A stretch of 64,000 nt of DNA, taken from assembly GCA_023313575.1 (NCBI GenBank), contig JAJTTP010000002.1, forward strand, positions 3,743,478 through 3,807,477, given 5' to 3'. This DNA is from Eutypella sp. D-1. Taxonomy: Eukaryota; Ascomycota; Sordariomycetes; Xylariales; Diatrypaceae. The number at the start of each line of letters is the position of its first letter. Positions within the stretch are counted from its first letter, which is position 1. The notes below the pieces were generated by a model, which saw only the letters and a list, made by a program, of their open reading frames with translations, did no database searches and was not told the DNA's origin. The position numbers and the translations under genes are program-made. Positions 1 through 10,856 of the stretch are shown one piece after another.

Positions 1-1087
1 GTGTAGGGTTCGGTCAACAGTGGTTGGGTGCTCCGCAGGAAGAGACCGTTAACCGTTCCTAAGTCTAGAATCTGTATGCCCGGTTTAGTGAGATAGATCG
101 GTGCTAAGATGCGTTTGTTATTCATTAAGTGAGTGACGACAGCGTCTTGCTCCGTGAGATGCGCTATCTCCTATCTGGCCCTGGGAGTAGATACTGCTGT
201 TCGTCTGCCATGATTATGAATATATCCGTGCGTTTAGGTTTGACTACTCTCTAGGCGATCCAAAGTACTAGGTAGAAGAAGGCTGAGTTTATGATAGTAA
301 ATCTGGGGGAAGTCTCCTTCGAATGTTAAACATTTACGCACTTAAGGAACAGAATACTAAGCTTAAGACCTTAAACAGCCGGGGGGCATTTCCTCACCCC
401 TGCCTACCTAGTATGCTGTGCGACCTTTTAAAGCCATCCGGAGACATTTTAGTTAGCGGGGTACATGAGATTATTTGCCGCAAGAGTCGAGACTGAGTAG
501 ACGAAAAGCAAGGGAATGCTACCGTGAACGTTTTGTCGCAAATCACATACAACTTCAGAGAGATAGCACATCCATGATACTTAATACCAGCTTGAGCGGG
601 AAAGGCAGCCCCGGCTTAAAAGATGCAGACAAGCGCGGCCATCCTCGCAGCCTCCATACCTCCGGAACGGTCCGAATCCGGCCATGTCACCGGTGGAGTG
701 ACATGTGTAAGCAAAACCCGAGTAGACGGTTAGTATGGACCAAGAACCTTGATGGTCATCTGGGTCATTGCGTCGCTTTAAATACATCCAGGGGGACGTC
801 TTAACGTCTTAACTTCTTCCTCGGCTGCTTCCTCCGTAGCATGCTTGAGAACATCCAACCCAGCTCCTTATTGAGCAGGTAAGGCAAGACGCCATCTGGT
901 ATTCATCGACAACAATGGCTCATTAGAACGTATGTTCATTCATAATATACACTTGCTACACGTCAAACCACTCTTAGTAGCCTCTTGTGGGTTATTATAT
1001 ACCTATGTCCACTTCTCCAGCAAGAAGCGACCACACCCTTCTCCCAAGACCCCAATCCTAATCCAACGCAGTTAGGACTCTATCCTA
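1..1087. other. Intergenic, no supported gene
   Basis: The only long frames (for example 475-804) have no family motifs, splice structure or codon bias, and they overlap other open frames on the opposite strand. The stretch includes the 3' flank of the alcohol dehydrogenase that ends at 1088. I see no RNA gene or repeat here. Confidence 0.6.
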
Positions 1088-2240
1088 TTACATGATGAGG
1101 ACACCCCTGAAGCGCACGTTTCCGGACTGGCAGTGCTCCATGGCCTTGGCGGCGTCCGCTAGCGGGAACTTCTCGATGATGCACTTGACCCCGTGGTCCT
1201 GGGCGAACTGAATGGCCTCCTCCGAGTCGAGGGCATGACCGCTCGGCCACCCGTGGACCGAGATGCCCCGGGTGACGAGCAAGGTGGTGTCAAACTCGAC
1301 GGGGCCCACAGGAGCGAGGACCACCAGCTTGCCGCCCGGCTGCAGGCCACCGGCGAGTGGGCTGATGGTCTTGGGGTTCGGCGCGGTCGCTACGATCATA
1401 GCGGCGCCTCCCAGCTCCTGCAGCTTAGAGACAGGGTCCTCCTTGCTCGTGTCGATGTACCTACGATGATCAGAGTTAGCGGTCTCTCGATTAATTTGCG
1501 AGTATAAAAACGAGACGAGCGCTGGTGAATACTCACGCATGCGCGCCGAGCTTAAACGCAAAGTCCTTCTTTGATTCGCCGGAGCTTATGGCGACGGTGC
1601 GATAGCCCATCTTTTTCGCGTACTGGATGGCCAGGTGGCCCAGACCACCAACGCCTTGGATGGCGACCAGGTTCCCCTGCTCGATGTGCATCTTGCGCAT
1701 GGAGTTAAAGACAGTAACGCCGGCGCAGAGAAGAGGGGCAACCTCCGCAGGGTCCGCCTCCTTAGGCATGCGGACGACGGCCTCCTCCCGCAGCAGGGCA
1801 TACTGGGCATATCCGCCATCCATGGTGACACCATTGATCTGGACATTATCGCAAGTCTGGAATTGACCCCGCGCGCACGACCGACAGACGTGGTCGTGAC
1901 CTGTGTCTGAATGTCAGCGAAACGCGTTTCGAGGAGTAGGGACTTGATACTCACCTCCGTGCCAAGGTCCACCGACCCTTTCGCCGCCAGAGAAGCGCGT
2001 GACATTCTCGCCAATAGCCACAACGTCACCGACCAGCTCGTGGCCGGGGGTGCGGGGGAACACATCTCCCATCAAACCGTTCTGCTCGAAGATGTCGGTG
2101 TGGCAGACACCGCAGGCAATGATCTTGACCAGGACCTGGCCGCGACCAGGCTTCTTTAGCGGGACATCCTTAACAACGATAGGCTGGCCCGCCTTCTCGA
2201 GAACAGCAGCCTTATAGGTTTGCGGGAGCGATCCGGCCAT
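1088..2240 (-). CDS. Zinc-dependent alcohol dehydrogenase (MDR family)
   Basis: Likely an NAD(P)H-dependent zinc alcohol dehydrogenase of the yeast-ADH type, interconverting alcohols and aldehydes in the cytosol. I model three exons, 1955-2240, 1537-1900 and 1088-1460, with GTGAGT donors and CAG/TAG acceptors; the frame is kept throughout and gives 340 residues, close to the ~350 usual for the family. Visible motifs are CGVCHTD (catalytic zinc), PGHELVG, a structural-zinc region HDHVCRSC...C with three cysteines, and the Rossmann signature GVGGLGHLAIQYAKKMG. The ATG at 2240 (MAGSLPQTYKAAVL) matches the usual ADH start; an upstream in-frame ATG at 2300 would add 20 atypical residues. The substrate cannot be told from sequence. 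It stands alone, about 2 kb from the next gene, and does not look like part of the downstream cluster. Confidence 0.9.
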
Positions 2241-4287
2241 GGTGACTTGGTAGAAATGAGTTGCTGCGATAACTTGCGACGGGCGATTGGAGGCAAACAC
2301 GGGGTTATATGAAGCAGAAAGGTACAGAATCTAACTCTCGCACAGAAACGATGCACAAACTACCAGCAAGCTACGAATATTTATACTTTTCCTCTAGGAC
2401 AACTAGCTCGGCTTATTATCTTAAACCGGTCATAGTTACCTACTATCTAGACGTCTACGTACCCCACATATAGAGGAATGTCGTCACAACATTTTCCCAG
2501 TCCGAGAAGAATATGGAAATTTTTACAAGGCATGTCTGCCAGTGCGCCCATATCTCCAGAGGGGCTCTCTAAGTCCGTTCCACGTGGGCCGATGATCCAT
2601 ATGCCGGCGGGGGTTAAATCCAGCAGTCTCCTACACCCATTACCTTATTGCCTAGGTTGTATTGCTGGCATGTGCGATTAACGCCGAAAATGCTTATGAA
2701 TGGCGGCGATAATATGCCAATGTTTTGACTCGCCGAACAACAAAGCTACCGCTCCTTGTTAATCTAAAGAGCTAAAGCGCTAGTTCCGGGATAACGTTAA
2801 ATCGAAGACTCGTACCAATGCGATCGTTACCCGCCACTACAGCATGTTAGTGTGTAGTAGTCCCACTGTACATCCTTGAATCGTAGTAAAGCTTGGGAAG
2901 AACGAAGAACTGGATGATCGGTGAAGAGGGTGACGGCTGGCGGACGGCTATACGCATGAGGAACAATACTAGAGCCAGCAACTAAACCAATTCTCGTCAA
3001 GGCAATCTTCTCCAATGGACCAAGCAACGACTATACTGTCCGGGGAGGGCTTCAATCAAGCAAGGCCTAATGGGCAATAAACCATAGACTCGAGCGCAAG
3101 CAGGGGCAATAAGCTTGAGGGTATCGTAAGATGAGATAAGCGCTCGGGGCCTGAGGCTGGTCGCGGTGTAAGTGAGATTAAGTGAATACAGTAGTGAGCA
3201 GTGGAGTAGAATGATATCGAAGGAAAGACGGGTAAATGACTAATTGTAGCTAAAGGGATCGGCGAAGGTGGCAACGGACGCAAAAAAGTGGTCGCCGGGC
3301 GGGCAATACATGGAATGTAGATGCGGTCCACTGTGAGACTGGCCCGGGGATGAGCTGGACGGTTAATCCGATGTCCCACCGTCGGTTTTTCCGACAAGCG
3401 CCCACCCAGCTTCGGATTTATCAAAGCCAAGATCTTCCAAAGCCGGCCACTTAGACTCAGTAGTAGCGGGCATTACGTACACTACATATCGGAAAGCCGC
3501 CGACTGGTAGGGGTTGCAGACTGGAAGAACAGAGTAAAAGCCAACCAGGCTAAACAAATACCACATTTCGTTTTATAAAAAGACAAGCATAGTTCGTAGA
3601 CGTGGCATAGGCAAACATTTGCTACTTATGGATTTAAATCTTTATCCGACCTAACAGCTTGCAAAGCCCTGGCTACCTGGATTAGGACTAATATGTGGCT
3701 TGTAAAAGAACCGAGCGACGACGCATAATGACGAAAGCGACCGTGCAGCTGGTGCTCAGCCTGTATCCTAGCATTCCAACAGGCTCGAAGTGCTTACAGG
3801 TTGCGGGACGTCACGGCGCAGGGCTGATAGATCCGCAGATCTCGGATTTCTAGGATTGGTTTGCTGCCATAATTCCAGCGCTCAGCCTCCACTGTCCACC
3901 ATCTGCCGTCGGGGCGAAAGTCAGGTTTGTCTCGTCTGGGCACCGCGTATCGGTTTTGCGTGCAGGTTATGACATATCTCCATGTGCGGACAAGTCGATA
4001 GCTTTCATTCGGCAGTCATAGGATAATTATATAAGAATCCCATCAGGCGCAATGTTGATGTTGATGTCTATCTGACTATTTAATCTATCACTTAACATCA
4101 CCCAGCTTAATCTCTTAGATCGCTCTCAACTTGATATAAAGAACAAACTACGATACGAGCATAGCTCATCGAATCGAAACAGCCATCGCAACTGAAGTCT
4201 ATGACGGCGCATCGCTTCTCCGTGCACTCCATACGCCAGACCCTATCCTCTAAGCTACACCTGAGCCAGAACGACTGTGCGGCCAAC
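2241..4287. other. Long intergenic interval, no supported gene
   Basis: About 2 kb between the start of the alcohol dehydrogenase and the start of the SDR, so it should hold both upstream regions. Several open frames of 60-120 codons exist, mainly on the minus strand at 2827-3566, but none shows a recognisable domain, splice structure or an overlap-free coding pattern. I see no tRNA or repeat array. Confidence 0.55.
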
Positions 4288-5028
4288 ATGTCTATGCAGG
4301 GCAAGGTCGCAATCATCACCGGCGGATCTAAAGGCATCGGTCGCGCCATCGCCCTGCGACTCGCCAAGTCGGGCGCCACCGTTGTGGTGAACTATTCCTC
4401 GGACGTCGCCGCCGCCGATGAGGTCGTGTCCCAGATTGGCAAGGACCGGGCGCTGGCCGTCAAGGCGGACGCGGGGACCGTGGCGGGAGTATCGGCGCTG
4501 GTCGACGCGACGGTGGAGAAGTTCGGGAGGGTGGATGTGGTGATTCCGAACGCGGGCATGATGCCGATGCAGGACCTCGAGCACACGACCGAGGCTACCT
4601 TTGACAAGGTCTACAATCTCAACGTCAAGGGTCCCTACTTCCTAGCCCAGAAGGCCGTTCCCCACATGCCCGAAGGCGGCCGCATCATCTTCGTCTCGAC
4701 AGGTATCGCGCATAACAGCGCCGTGCCGCCGCCTTACCTCTTATATGCGTCCACCAAGGGCGCGGTTGAGCAGATGACGCGCGTCATGTCCAAGGACCTG
4801 GGCCGGAAGGGCATCACCGTTAACGCCATCGCCCCCGGTCCTACAGCAACGGAGCTTTTCTTCGAGGGTAAGAGCGAGGCGATGGTTAAGGGAATCGCCT
4901 CCCAGAGCCCCTTCAACCGCCTGGGCAAGCCCGAAGAGGTTGCAGAACTGGCTGCTTTTGTCGCCGGCCCCGAGAGCGCATGGGTTTCGGGTCAGATTAT
5001 AGGAGCGAACGGCGCCTCCTTCGTATGA
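4288..5028 (+). CDS. Short-chain dehydrogenase/reductase (classical SDR)
   Basis: A 246-residue classical SDR, the normal size for the family, encoded in one exon. It has the cofactor motif TGGSKGIG (residues 11-18), the NAG structural motif, a catalytic serine near residue 137 (VSTG) and YASTK with Tyr153 and Lys157. The PGPTATELF loop after the active site resembles 3-oxoacyl-ACP-reductase-like or tetrahydroxynaphthalene-reductase-like fungal SDRs. I chose the ATG at 4288 because it begins the conserved MSMQGKVAIITGG and sits in a good CAACATG context; an in-frame ATG at 4201 would add 29 unconserved residues, so a leader extension cannot be excluded. NADPH use is likely but not proven. The neighbours give no pathway clue. 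Confidence 0.88.
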   Translation: MSMQGKVAIITGGSKGIGRAIALRLAKSGATVVVNYSSDVAAADEVVSQIGKDRALAVKADAGTVAGVSALVDATVEKFGRVDVVIPNAGMMPMQDLEHTTEATFDKVYNLNVKGPYFLAQKAVPHMPEGGRIIFVSTGIAHNSAVPPPYLLYASTKGAVEQMTRVMSKDLGRKGITVNAIAPGPTATELFFEGKSEAMVKGIASQSPFNRLGKPEEVAELAAFVAGPESAWVSGQIIGANGASFV

Positions 5029-5308
5029 GAGAGAACGAATATGTTCAAGTAGACTAGAAATCAAACCTAGAAATCTTCCGTTCGCTTTATGAATTCTCGT
5101 GTCTTGTCTTACGTGGTTAGTGATCATATACCACGCATGTCTTCGTTTAAGTGATCCCTACCCGACGCTATCCATCGGATGTAGCGCACAATCAATCTCC
5201 CGGGACCTGGGTATAATAGAACAGCACACGCCTAATCCAGAGTTAACAAAGTTTTGTCGACATATGAATGTTTTTTTTCTACTCTAGCTGACTAAGACAT
5301 TTACCAAA
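5029..5308. promoter_or_regulatory. Intergenic region upstream of the LPMO-like gene
   Basis: 280 bases between the SDR stop and the LPMO-like start. It ends in a T-rich stretch shortly before the ATG at 5309. No specific site is recognised. Confidence 0.3.
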
Positions 5309-6037
5309 ATGCGATCCCCGATTACCGCGCTCGCCACCGCCGCGGCACTGGGCGCCTCACCCTCCGTTGCGCACTGGAACTACAACCAACTAGTGGCGAA
5401 CGGGGAGATCGCCGGGCCAGCGTCGGAGTACATTCGCCGGCCGGACAACGGGAACACGCCGCTGCAGGCGGTTAACAGCACGGATATGCGGTGCAACAGC
5501 GGGGCGTCATCGGGGCGGGAGCTCGGGACGTCGACGCAGGCGAACACGTCGTGGCAGGAGCCCGAGGGCCTCGTCTGGGCTATCCGTCACAAGAACAGCT
5601 TCCTCTTCACGCTGCCGGCTGAGACGCCGCCGGGGGAGTACTTGCTCCGAGCCGAGGGCATTGCTCTGCACGCCGCGCATAAGTTTAGTTATGAGCAGCG
5701 CGTCCCTTCAACCCCCCCCCCCCCCCTTCCCAACCCACCCTTCGGTTCAGGGGTGAGGACTATTCGTGAATGTGACCGGAATCTTGTGACGGAGACCCAA
5801 TTCTACATTTCGTGCGCGCAAATCTGCGTCACGGGTAACGACACCGGAACCCTAGGACCACTTGCGAATTTCCCGGGCGCTTACACCCCCACAACGCCCG
5901 GGGTGCTCATCCCGGACCTTTGGACGCACATTAGAAACTACACGGTCCCGGGGCGCGCGCTGTGGCCGGCTAGGACGAAGATCTCGCACGTTGTGAGGAC
6001 CTACCTGCCGTTAGAGGATGTGGAGGTTGGCGAATAA
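5309..6037 (+). pseudogene. AA9-like lytic polysaccharide monooxygenase, internally deleted
   Basis: Secreted copper LPMOs of family AA9 oxidatively cleave cellulose. This protein has a signal peptide of about 21 residues ending ...SVA, then a mature N-terminal His (HWNYN), the first copper-brace residue. The second half is clearly AA9: PPGEYLLRAEGIALHAA, QFYISCAQI, FPGAY and YTVPG. The middle is not. The segment that normally holds AGD...HPGP.MVY, with the second brace histidine, is missing: residues ~70-95 run straight from the RCNSG region into VWAIRHKNSFLFTLPAE. A C-rich in-frame insertion (about 5702-5794) separates HAAHKF from QFYISC; it may be a 93-bp intron with a poor GTCCCT donor. 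With the copper brace incomplete I expect no LPMO activity. It may be a decaying gene or a divergent non-catalytic AA9-like protein. Confidence 0.75.
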
Positions 6038-6359
6038 GCTGGAATTAGGCCTAGTCGCACTGGGCTTAGGTGGAGATAGGCCGGGCCATGTGGAATAGAC
6101 GCGATAGACACCGAACAGAGACAATAGGTATTACGATGGGAATGTTACTGTAAGTAAACCGAGAAGTCATCAAATCAGGTTCACAGAACAGACACTGGCA
6201 TACAACCATATTCCGAGTAATTAAGTGTCCTACATCACCTCAACCAAGACCGCTATCAAGACATCCAGATGATATTCACGCTTACAGACATCCACGGGGA
6301 ACATTTAACTGTGGAGAGATAAGATTGAAGGCGCTTATAAATCGCATGGTTCATAAAGA
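6038..6359. other. Convergent intergenic region
   Basis: The 3' flanks of the LPMO-like gene (plus strand) and of VTA1 (minus strand) meet here. Nothing else is recognised. Confidence 0.4.
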
Positions 6360-7623
6360 TCACCGCGCGCCTAAGACGGCTAAGGCGTTTTGCAGCTCCT
6401 TCACAGCTGTGGAGACGTCTTCGAAGTTAAGGGCGGATATGGCCCACTTCGCATGCTTCTGCGCCTGGGCCATGGCCATGTCGTCGACGTTGTGTCCAGA
6501 AGGAGGGGTCGGGTCTGCTATAGGTGCTGTTGGCTGTGACGGTCGCGAGTAATGGCTGCTTGCCGCGGGCGGTGCCTGGGGTGGCGCGTACGGCTGCTTC
6601 GCGGGCACGATCGGTGGTGTCGGCGCTGAGGCTGGCGCGGTTGGCGGAGGTCCAGGCCGATAGAAGAAGTCTTGTGGGGTGGAGGCGGCGTCGGGCGGCG
6701 ACGTCACATAAGGTGGCATCCGAGGGTCGTGGGAACTGGGGCTTGGAATCGCCGGTGACGGGGCGGTTAGGTCGTGGTCGGCGGGTCCTGGTAGCCCTCC
6801 GGTTGGCATATTCGGCGCTGAGGGTAGTGTGAAGGAATTTTGGTCGTCGTCGGCGGGGAATGTAGCAGAGGCGCTATCGGGGAAGTAACTGGTCGAGTTT
6901 GTAGGGGGCTGTTGTTCGGGCGGTCCAATAGGAGATACCTGTTCCGGGACCAGGGCGGAAGGTAACGGGGGAGAGGTCGGTGCAGATACGGGTGCGGGCG
7001 AAGTTGCCGTCGCTGCCTGGGTAGGAGGATATGAAGAGCCTTCTTCATCGGGAACATCCTCAACACTCGCCGGCTTGGGGTGGTGGTCGGACCCAGCGAG
7101 CATCTGTACCTCTGGGTCGTTGGGGTCCAAGGCAGACACGCTCTCGTCATCGTGCTTCTTGTCGTCGCGTTTCGGGTTCGTCTCATTGGGGTCTTTGCCT
7201 TCTTTAAGGGCCCTCAGTATCCGGGCGGCGTTCCACTTGGCAAACTTGATCTTCTGCTGGGTCTCGGGGTCTGGCTCTCCCCAGATATTGGCTAGTTGAA
7301 GGAAGGTGGCGGCTGCTTCGAACGTGCTCGCGGTCTGTCTGTATTTGTTTCATGCCGGTTAGCTGCTGTTTCTGTGTGTCTGGCCTGTGTCGGGCCTGTG
7401 TCATGCCTGTGTCGAGCCTGTGTCGTGCCATGAGGTGAGGGCAAGGTTGAGAGCGAAGGGCCCATCATACTGTGTTACTTTATCAGCCATCAGAGGCTTC
7501 ATGGCGCGCTCAAATGTCTCCTGCGCGAACTGGGCAACGTATGCCTGACCGGCAGCATCGTCTGTGACTGCCTCGTTGTCGGCTTGTTCGTTCTTGGTCT
7601 ATACATGGTGGGGTGAGCCAATA

Positions 7624-7660
<37 letters not shown>

Positions 7661-8014
7661 CTCTCGGACAGCGGACAGAGACGCTTTACCTGCTCTAGCC
7701 TGTCCATCAGGGTGGTGGTAAACTCGAGACAGTCCTGATCAGCATTATGAAGTTGTCCGCTGAGGATGCGGTTAACGGCCCAGTACCGACCTGAGGGGAT
7801 ATACCGTGTCAGCTGTGTCATCTTTCCCTTTCCCTTCACCCCTCCTTTGAGTTCCCATGGGTTCCCATGAGTTCCCATGAGTTCCTATAGGGAGTCTGAG
7901 TCTCTACGTACACCAGTAGGAGATGACGGGTCTCGCAGCGTCGAGTTGAGAGGCGCGCAAGATGAAGGGCGTGATGCCCGCCTGCTTCAGTTTTACGGGG
8001 ATGTTGGCGGCCAT
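6360..8014 (-). CDS. VTA1: VTA1-like multivesicular body/ESCRT regulator
   Basis: Vta1 activates the Vps4 ATPase that disassembles ESCRT-III on endosomes, so it acts in cytosolic endosomal sorting. I model four exons, 7912-8014, 7690-7790, 7471-7598 and 6360-7338, all with GT-AG borders and consistent phase, giving 436 residues. The N-terminus (MAANIPVKLKQAGITPF, then RPVISYWCRYWAVNRIL) is the typical Vta1/MIT-like helical region. After exon 3 comes QQTASTFEAAATFLQL and KIKFAKWNAARILRALKEGKDP, also typical. A long Pro/Ser/Ala-rich linker spans about residues 190-390. The end, AMAQAQKHAKWAISALNFEDVSTAVKELQ split over its middle, is the conserved C-terminal Vps4-binding region. A (TC)n microsatellite lies in the second intron. 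It is a housekeeping gene unrelated to the cluster. Confidence 0.93.
7624..7663. repeat. (TC)n microsatellite in a VTA1 intron
   Basis: About 40 bp of alternating CT with one or two interruptions, inside the intron between VTA1 exons 2 and 3. On the transcribed strand it reads as a purine-rich GA tract, so it is not the polypyrimidine tract of that intron. Confidence 0.9.
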
Positions 8015-8947
8015 GATGCGAGTAGTTAAGCGAGCGCAATGGCTTAAACTGAAGAGATGTGTTGGAGAGATGTGTTAGGTAAAGAAAAGAAGGTCTTGGG
8101 AATATCGCGCGAGATCGCGACTTGAAGGAGGTAGCAGCAGCTGCCTGGGTGTACCTACATACCTAGGCACCTAAGTAAGTGTAAGGACTGGCCATCCCCG
8201 CTGACGTTGTTAAGTGCTCAGAGACCCACATTCGAGGTCTACAATGTACCTAGGTACAATAGGTGTATCCGTTGTCTGTATCCGTAGGTACGTAGGTACG
8301 TACCTAGGTAAGTACCGATGTATTGTCCTTGTCTCAAGTAATAGCTCGCGCCACAACTTACACATTGAGGGGCTTCAATTGATCTACCGATTTGCCGATG
8401 TGGCTAGAATCTGATGGACGAAGTACCTTCCAGATTGTACCACGAACCATGCAAATAGGCTAGGAACAAATAGGGCTAGGCGCATTTAATGGTACTACAG
8501 GGATCAGACAATCCGGACAAGTCCACTTTAAATTAAGGCCATGTCATTGGTGAATCGCATCGAAAGATGACGGAACCTACGCACACCCAAAATCTGAATC
8601 TGGCATCTCTCGAGTTTCCACCGTGGCCTTTTTTTTGTTTTTTTCTTTTCCTCGTATTTTGCCGAGCCGAATCGAGTCGAGTCGAGAGGAGAGGGACAAT
8701 CATCACAGTCGACAAGGTAGAAGAGGAATTCCAGATCATGCATATTTAAGATCCCGCCTGCAGCTGAGCTGGAACCCCATTTCCATTTCCACACTTCCCC
8801 CTCCCCCTCTCATTACTTAGGTACACGCTCACGTGTACGCTCACGTATACCCTCTCAACCTCTCTACACACGTAGAAGCACACGTAGAAGCACACGTAGA
8901 AGCACGCTCTATTTCGTCTTATAGCACATCATCGGATATCAAACAGC
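8015..8947. promoter_or_regulatory. Divergent intergenic region between VTA1 and the PDI gene
   Basis: 933 bp shared by two genes that are transcribed away from each other. It holds many short palindrome-like CCTAGGTA/TACCTAGG and GTAGGTACGTAGGTACG runs (about 8155-8310). Close to the PDI start there are three near-identical copies of a CACACGTAGAAG-type 12-mer (about 8869-8905) and two CACGTGTAC/CACGTATAC boxes (about 8829-8850). CACGTG is an E-box-like core, so basic-helix-loop-helix control is possible but unproven. Confidence 0.45.
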
Positions 8948-10492
8948 ATGCACACTTTTAACCCCCTCGCCGTCGCCGCCCTGGCCTTCTTGTCGGCCCT
9001 GCCCGCCGCCGGGGCTGCTGGTCTGTACACCAAGAGCTCCCCGGTCTTACAGGTCGACGCTAAGAATTACGATCGTCTGATCACCAAATCCAACTACACC
9101 TCCGTAAGTCTTTCTTAAGTCATTTGTTAAAAACATATAGAAAAAATATACGGACGGAAACGAGTGGCATTGACTAACCCTAATCCTTCTAATCCATCTA
9201 TCTAGGTCGTCGAGTTCTACGCGCCGTGGTGCGGACACTGCCAGAACCTGAAGCCGGCCTATGAGAAGGCGGCCAAGAACCTTGACGGCCTGGCCAAGGT
9301 TGCGGCCGTGAATTGCGACGATGACGATAACAAGACGCTATGTGGCATGATGGGGGTCAAGGGGTTCCCCACGCTCAAGACGGTGCGGCCGGGCAAGAAG
9401 CCCGGGTCCAAGCCCGTCGTCGAGGACTACAACGGCCCGCGATCCGCCAAGGGCATCGTCGACGCCGTCGTCGACAAGATCAACAACCACGTGAAGCGCC
9501 TCACTGACAAGGACGCTGATGCCTTCCTCGACGCCGACCCCGAGGTCCCCAAGGCCATCCTGTTCACCGAGAAGGGCACCACGAGCGCCCTGCTGCGAAG
9601 CATCGCCATCGACTTTCTCGACGTCATCTCCGTCGCTCAGGTCCGCGACAAAGAGACCAAGACGAACGAGAGGTTCGGCGTCACCTCCTACCCCACCCTC
9701 GTGCTGATCCCCGCCAGCGGCAAAGAGCCGGTAGTCTACGACGGCGAGCTAAAGAAGGACGCCATGGTGAAGTTCCTGTCGCAGGCGGGCGAGCCAAACC
9801 CCGACCCCGCGCCCAAAGGCAAGGCCGACAAGGACAAGAAGGATAAGAAGGATAAGGACAAGAAGTCGTCCAAGTCCAAGTCCACCACTTCGAGCGAGCC
9901 TTCAGAATCGACCGACTCCGCCGACGCTCCCGTAGAAGACGCGCCCAAGCCCGTCGTCATCGAGGACGCGCCGGCCATCCCGGCCATCGTTGAGTCGGGT
10001 AAGCTGACAGAGAAGTGCCTAAACAAGAAGTCCAAGACGTGCGTGCTGGCGCTCGTGCCCACGACGCACGGCGAGGCGGCGGAGAACGCGGTGGGCAGCC
10101 TCTCGCAGATCGCCTTCCACTACGCCCGGCGCCAGCAGCACATATTCCCCTTCTACGAGGTCCACAAGGACGATGTGGCCGAGGCGGCGGGCATGCTCAA
10201 GAGCCTGGAGCTGTCCGGCGAGGTCGTCGTGGTGGCCGTCAACGCCAAGAAGGGGTGGTGGCGGCAGTACGAGGGGGAGCTGAAGCAGGAGCTCATCGAC
10301 GCGTGGATCGACGCGATCCGCCTGGACGAGGGCACGAAGAAGAGGATCCCGGAGGGCGTCATCGGCGAGGCGGTCGAGGTCAAGGTCGAGGAGGAGGTTA
10401 AGATCAAGGTCGAGCCGGAGATGGAGACGGAGACGCCCATGAAGGGAGCGGATCCGACAGCGGAAGCGACGGTGGAACACGAGGAACTCTGA
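8948..10492 (+). CDS. ER protein disulfide isomerase-related protein, one thioredoxin active site
   Basis: Two exons, 8948-9103 and 9206-10492 (GTAAGT donor, CTAG acceptor), give about 480 residues. Residues 1-23 form a signal peptide rich in Ala and Leu. The first thioredoxin domain carries YAPWCGHCQNLKP with the redox pair Cys61/Cys64. A second thioredoxin-like segment (about residues 150-260) keeps SYPTLVLIP but has no CxxC. A Lys/Asp/Ser-rich low-complexity linker of about 60 residues follows, then a third alpha/beta segment. The protein ends in HEEL, which I read as an ER-retrieval signal of the HDEL/KDEL type. The layout is that of fungal Mpd1-like PDI-related proteins: oxidative folding in the ER lumen. 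The charged linker is longer than in yeast Mpd1. Confidence 0.9.
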
Positions 10493-10856
10493 GAGTCGAA
10501 GCTAGTCAGCATTGAAGTTAGCATAGTGAGCGATTGCGCGATTGCGCGATTGGTTGAGTCGGCGGAGTCTGTACCAAAGTATTCAATCAACAACTGAGTT
10601 GGTATCAAACCGACCTTGTATACTGTGTCCTTTGCTGTTCCGCCCTTGTTCTTCTGCCCTTGTGCACTATAACCTTGACCGTATACCTTTTATCCTGGCC
10701 CTGTAATCCCGACCCTGCGACCATGTACTTTCGTAGTTTTTGCAATCCCTCTTGCGTCCCCCAACGTGGCCTTACTTACAATTGGCTCGACACGATGTCA
10801 CGACACGTCGCGATCCTCACCTCATCGCAGCAGAACATCCAGACCACCCAGACCAC
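10493..10856. other. Convergent intergenic region between the PDI gene and RRP41
   Basis: 3' flanks of two convergent genes. It contains C/T-rich imperfect repeats of a CCCTTG/CCTTGACC kind (about 10635-10725). No gene is seen. Confidence 0.4.

Noticed and set aside
475..804. 109-codon open frame near the left end
   Set aside because: No domain, no splice structure, an overlapping open frame on the other strand, and no family-like sequence.
2827..3566. Minus-strand frames of 66-124 codons
   Set aside because: Could form small proteins, but no homology, no start context and frames that overlap one another; left as intergenic.
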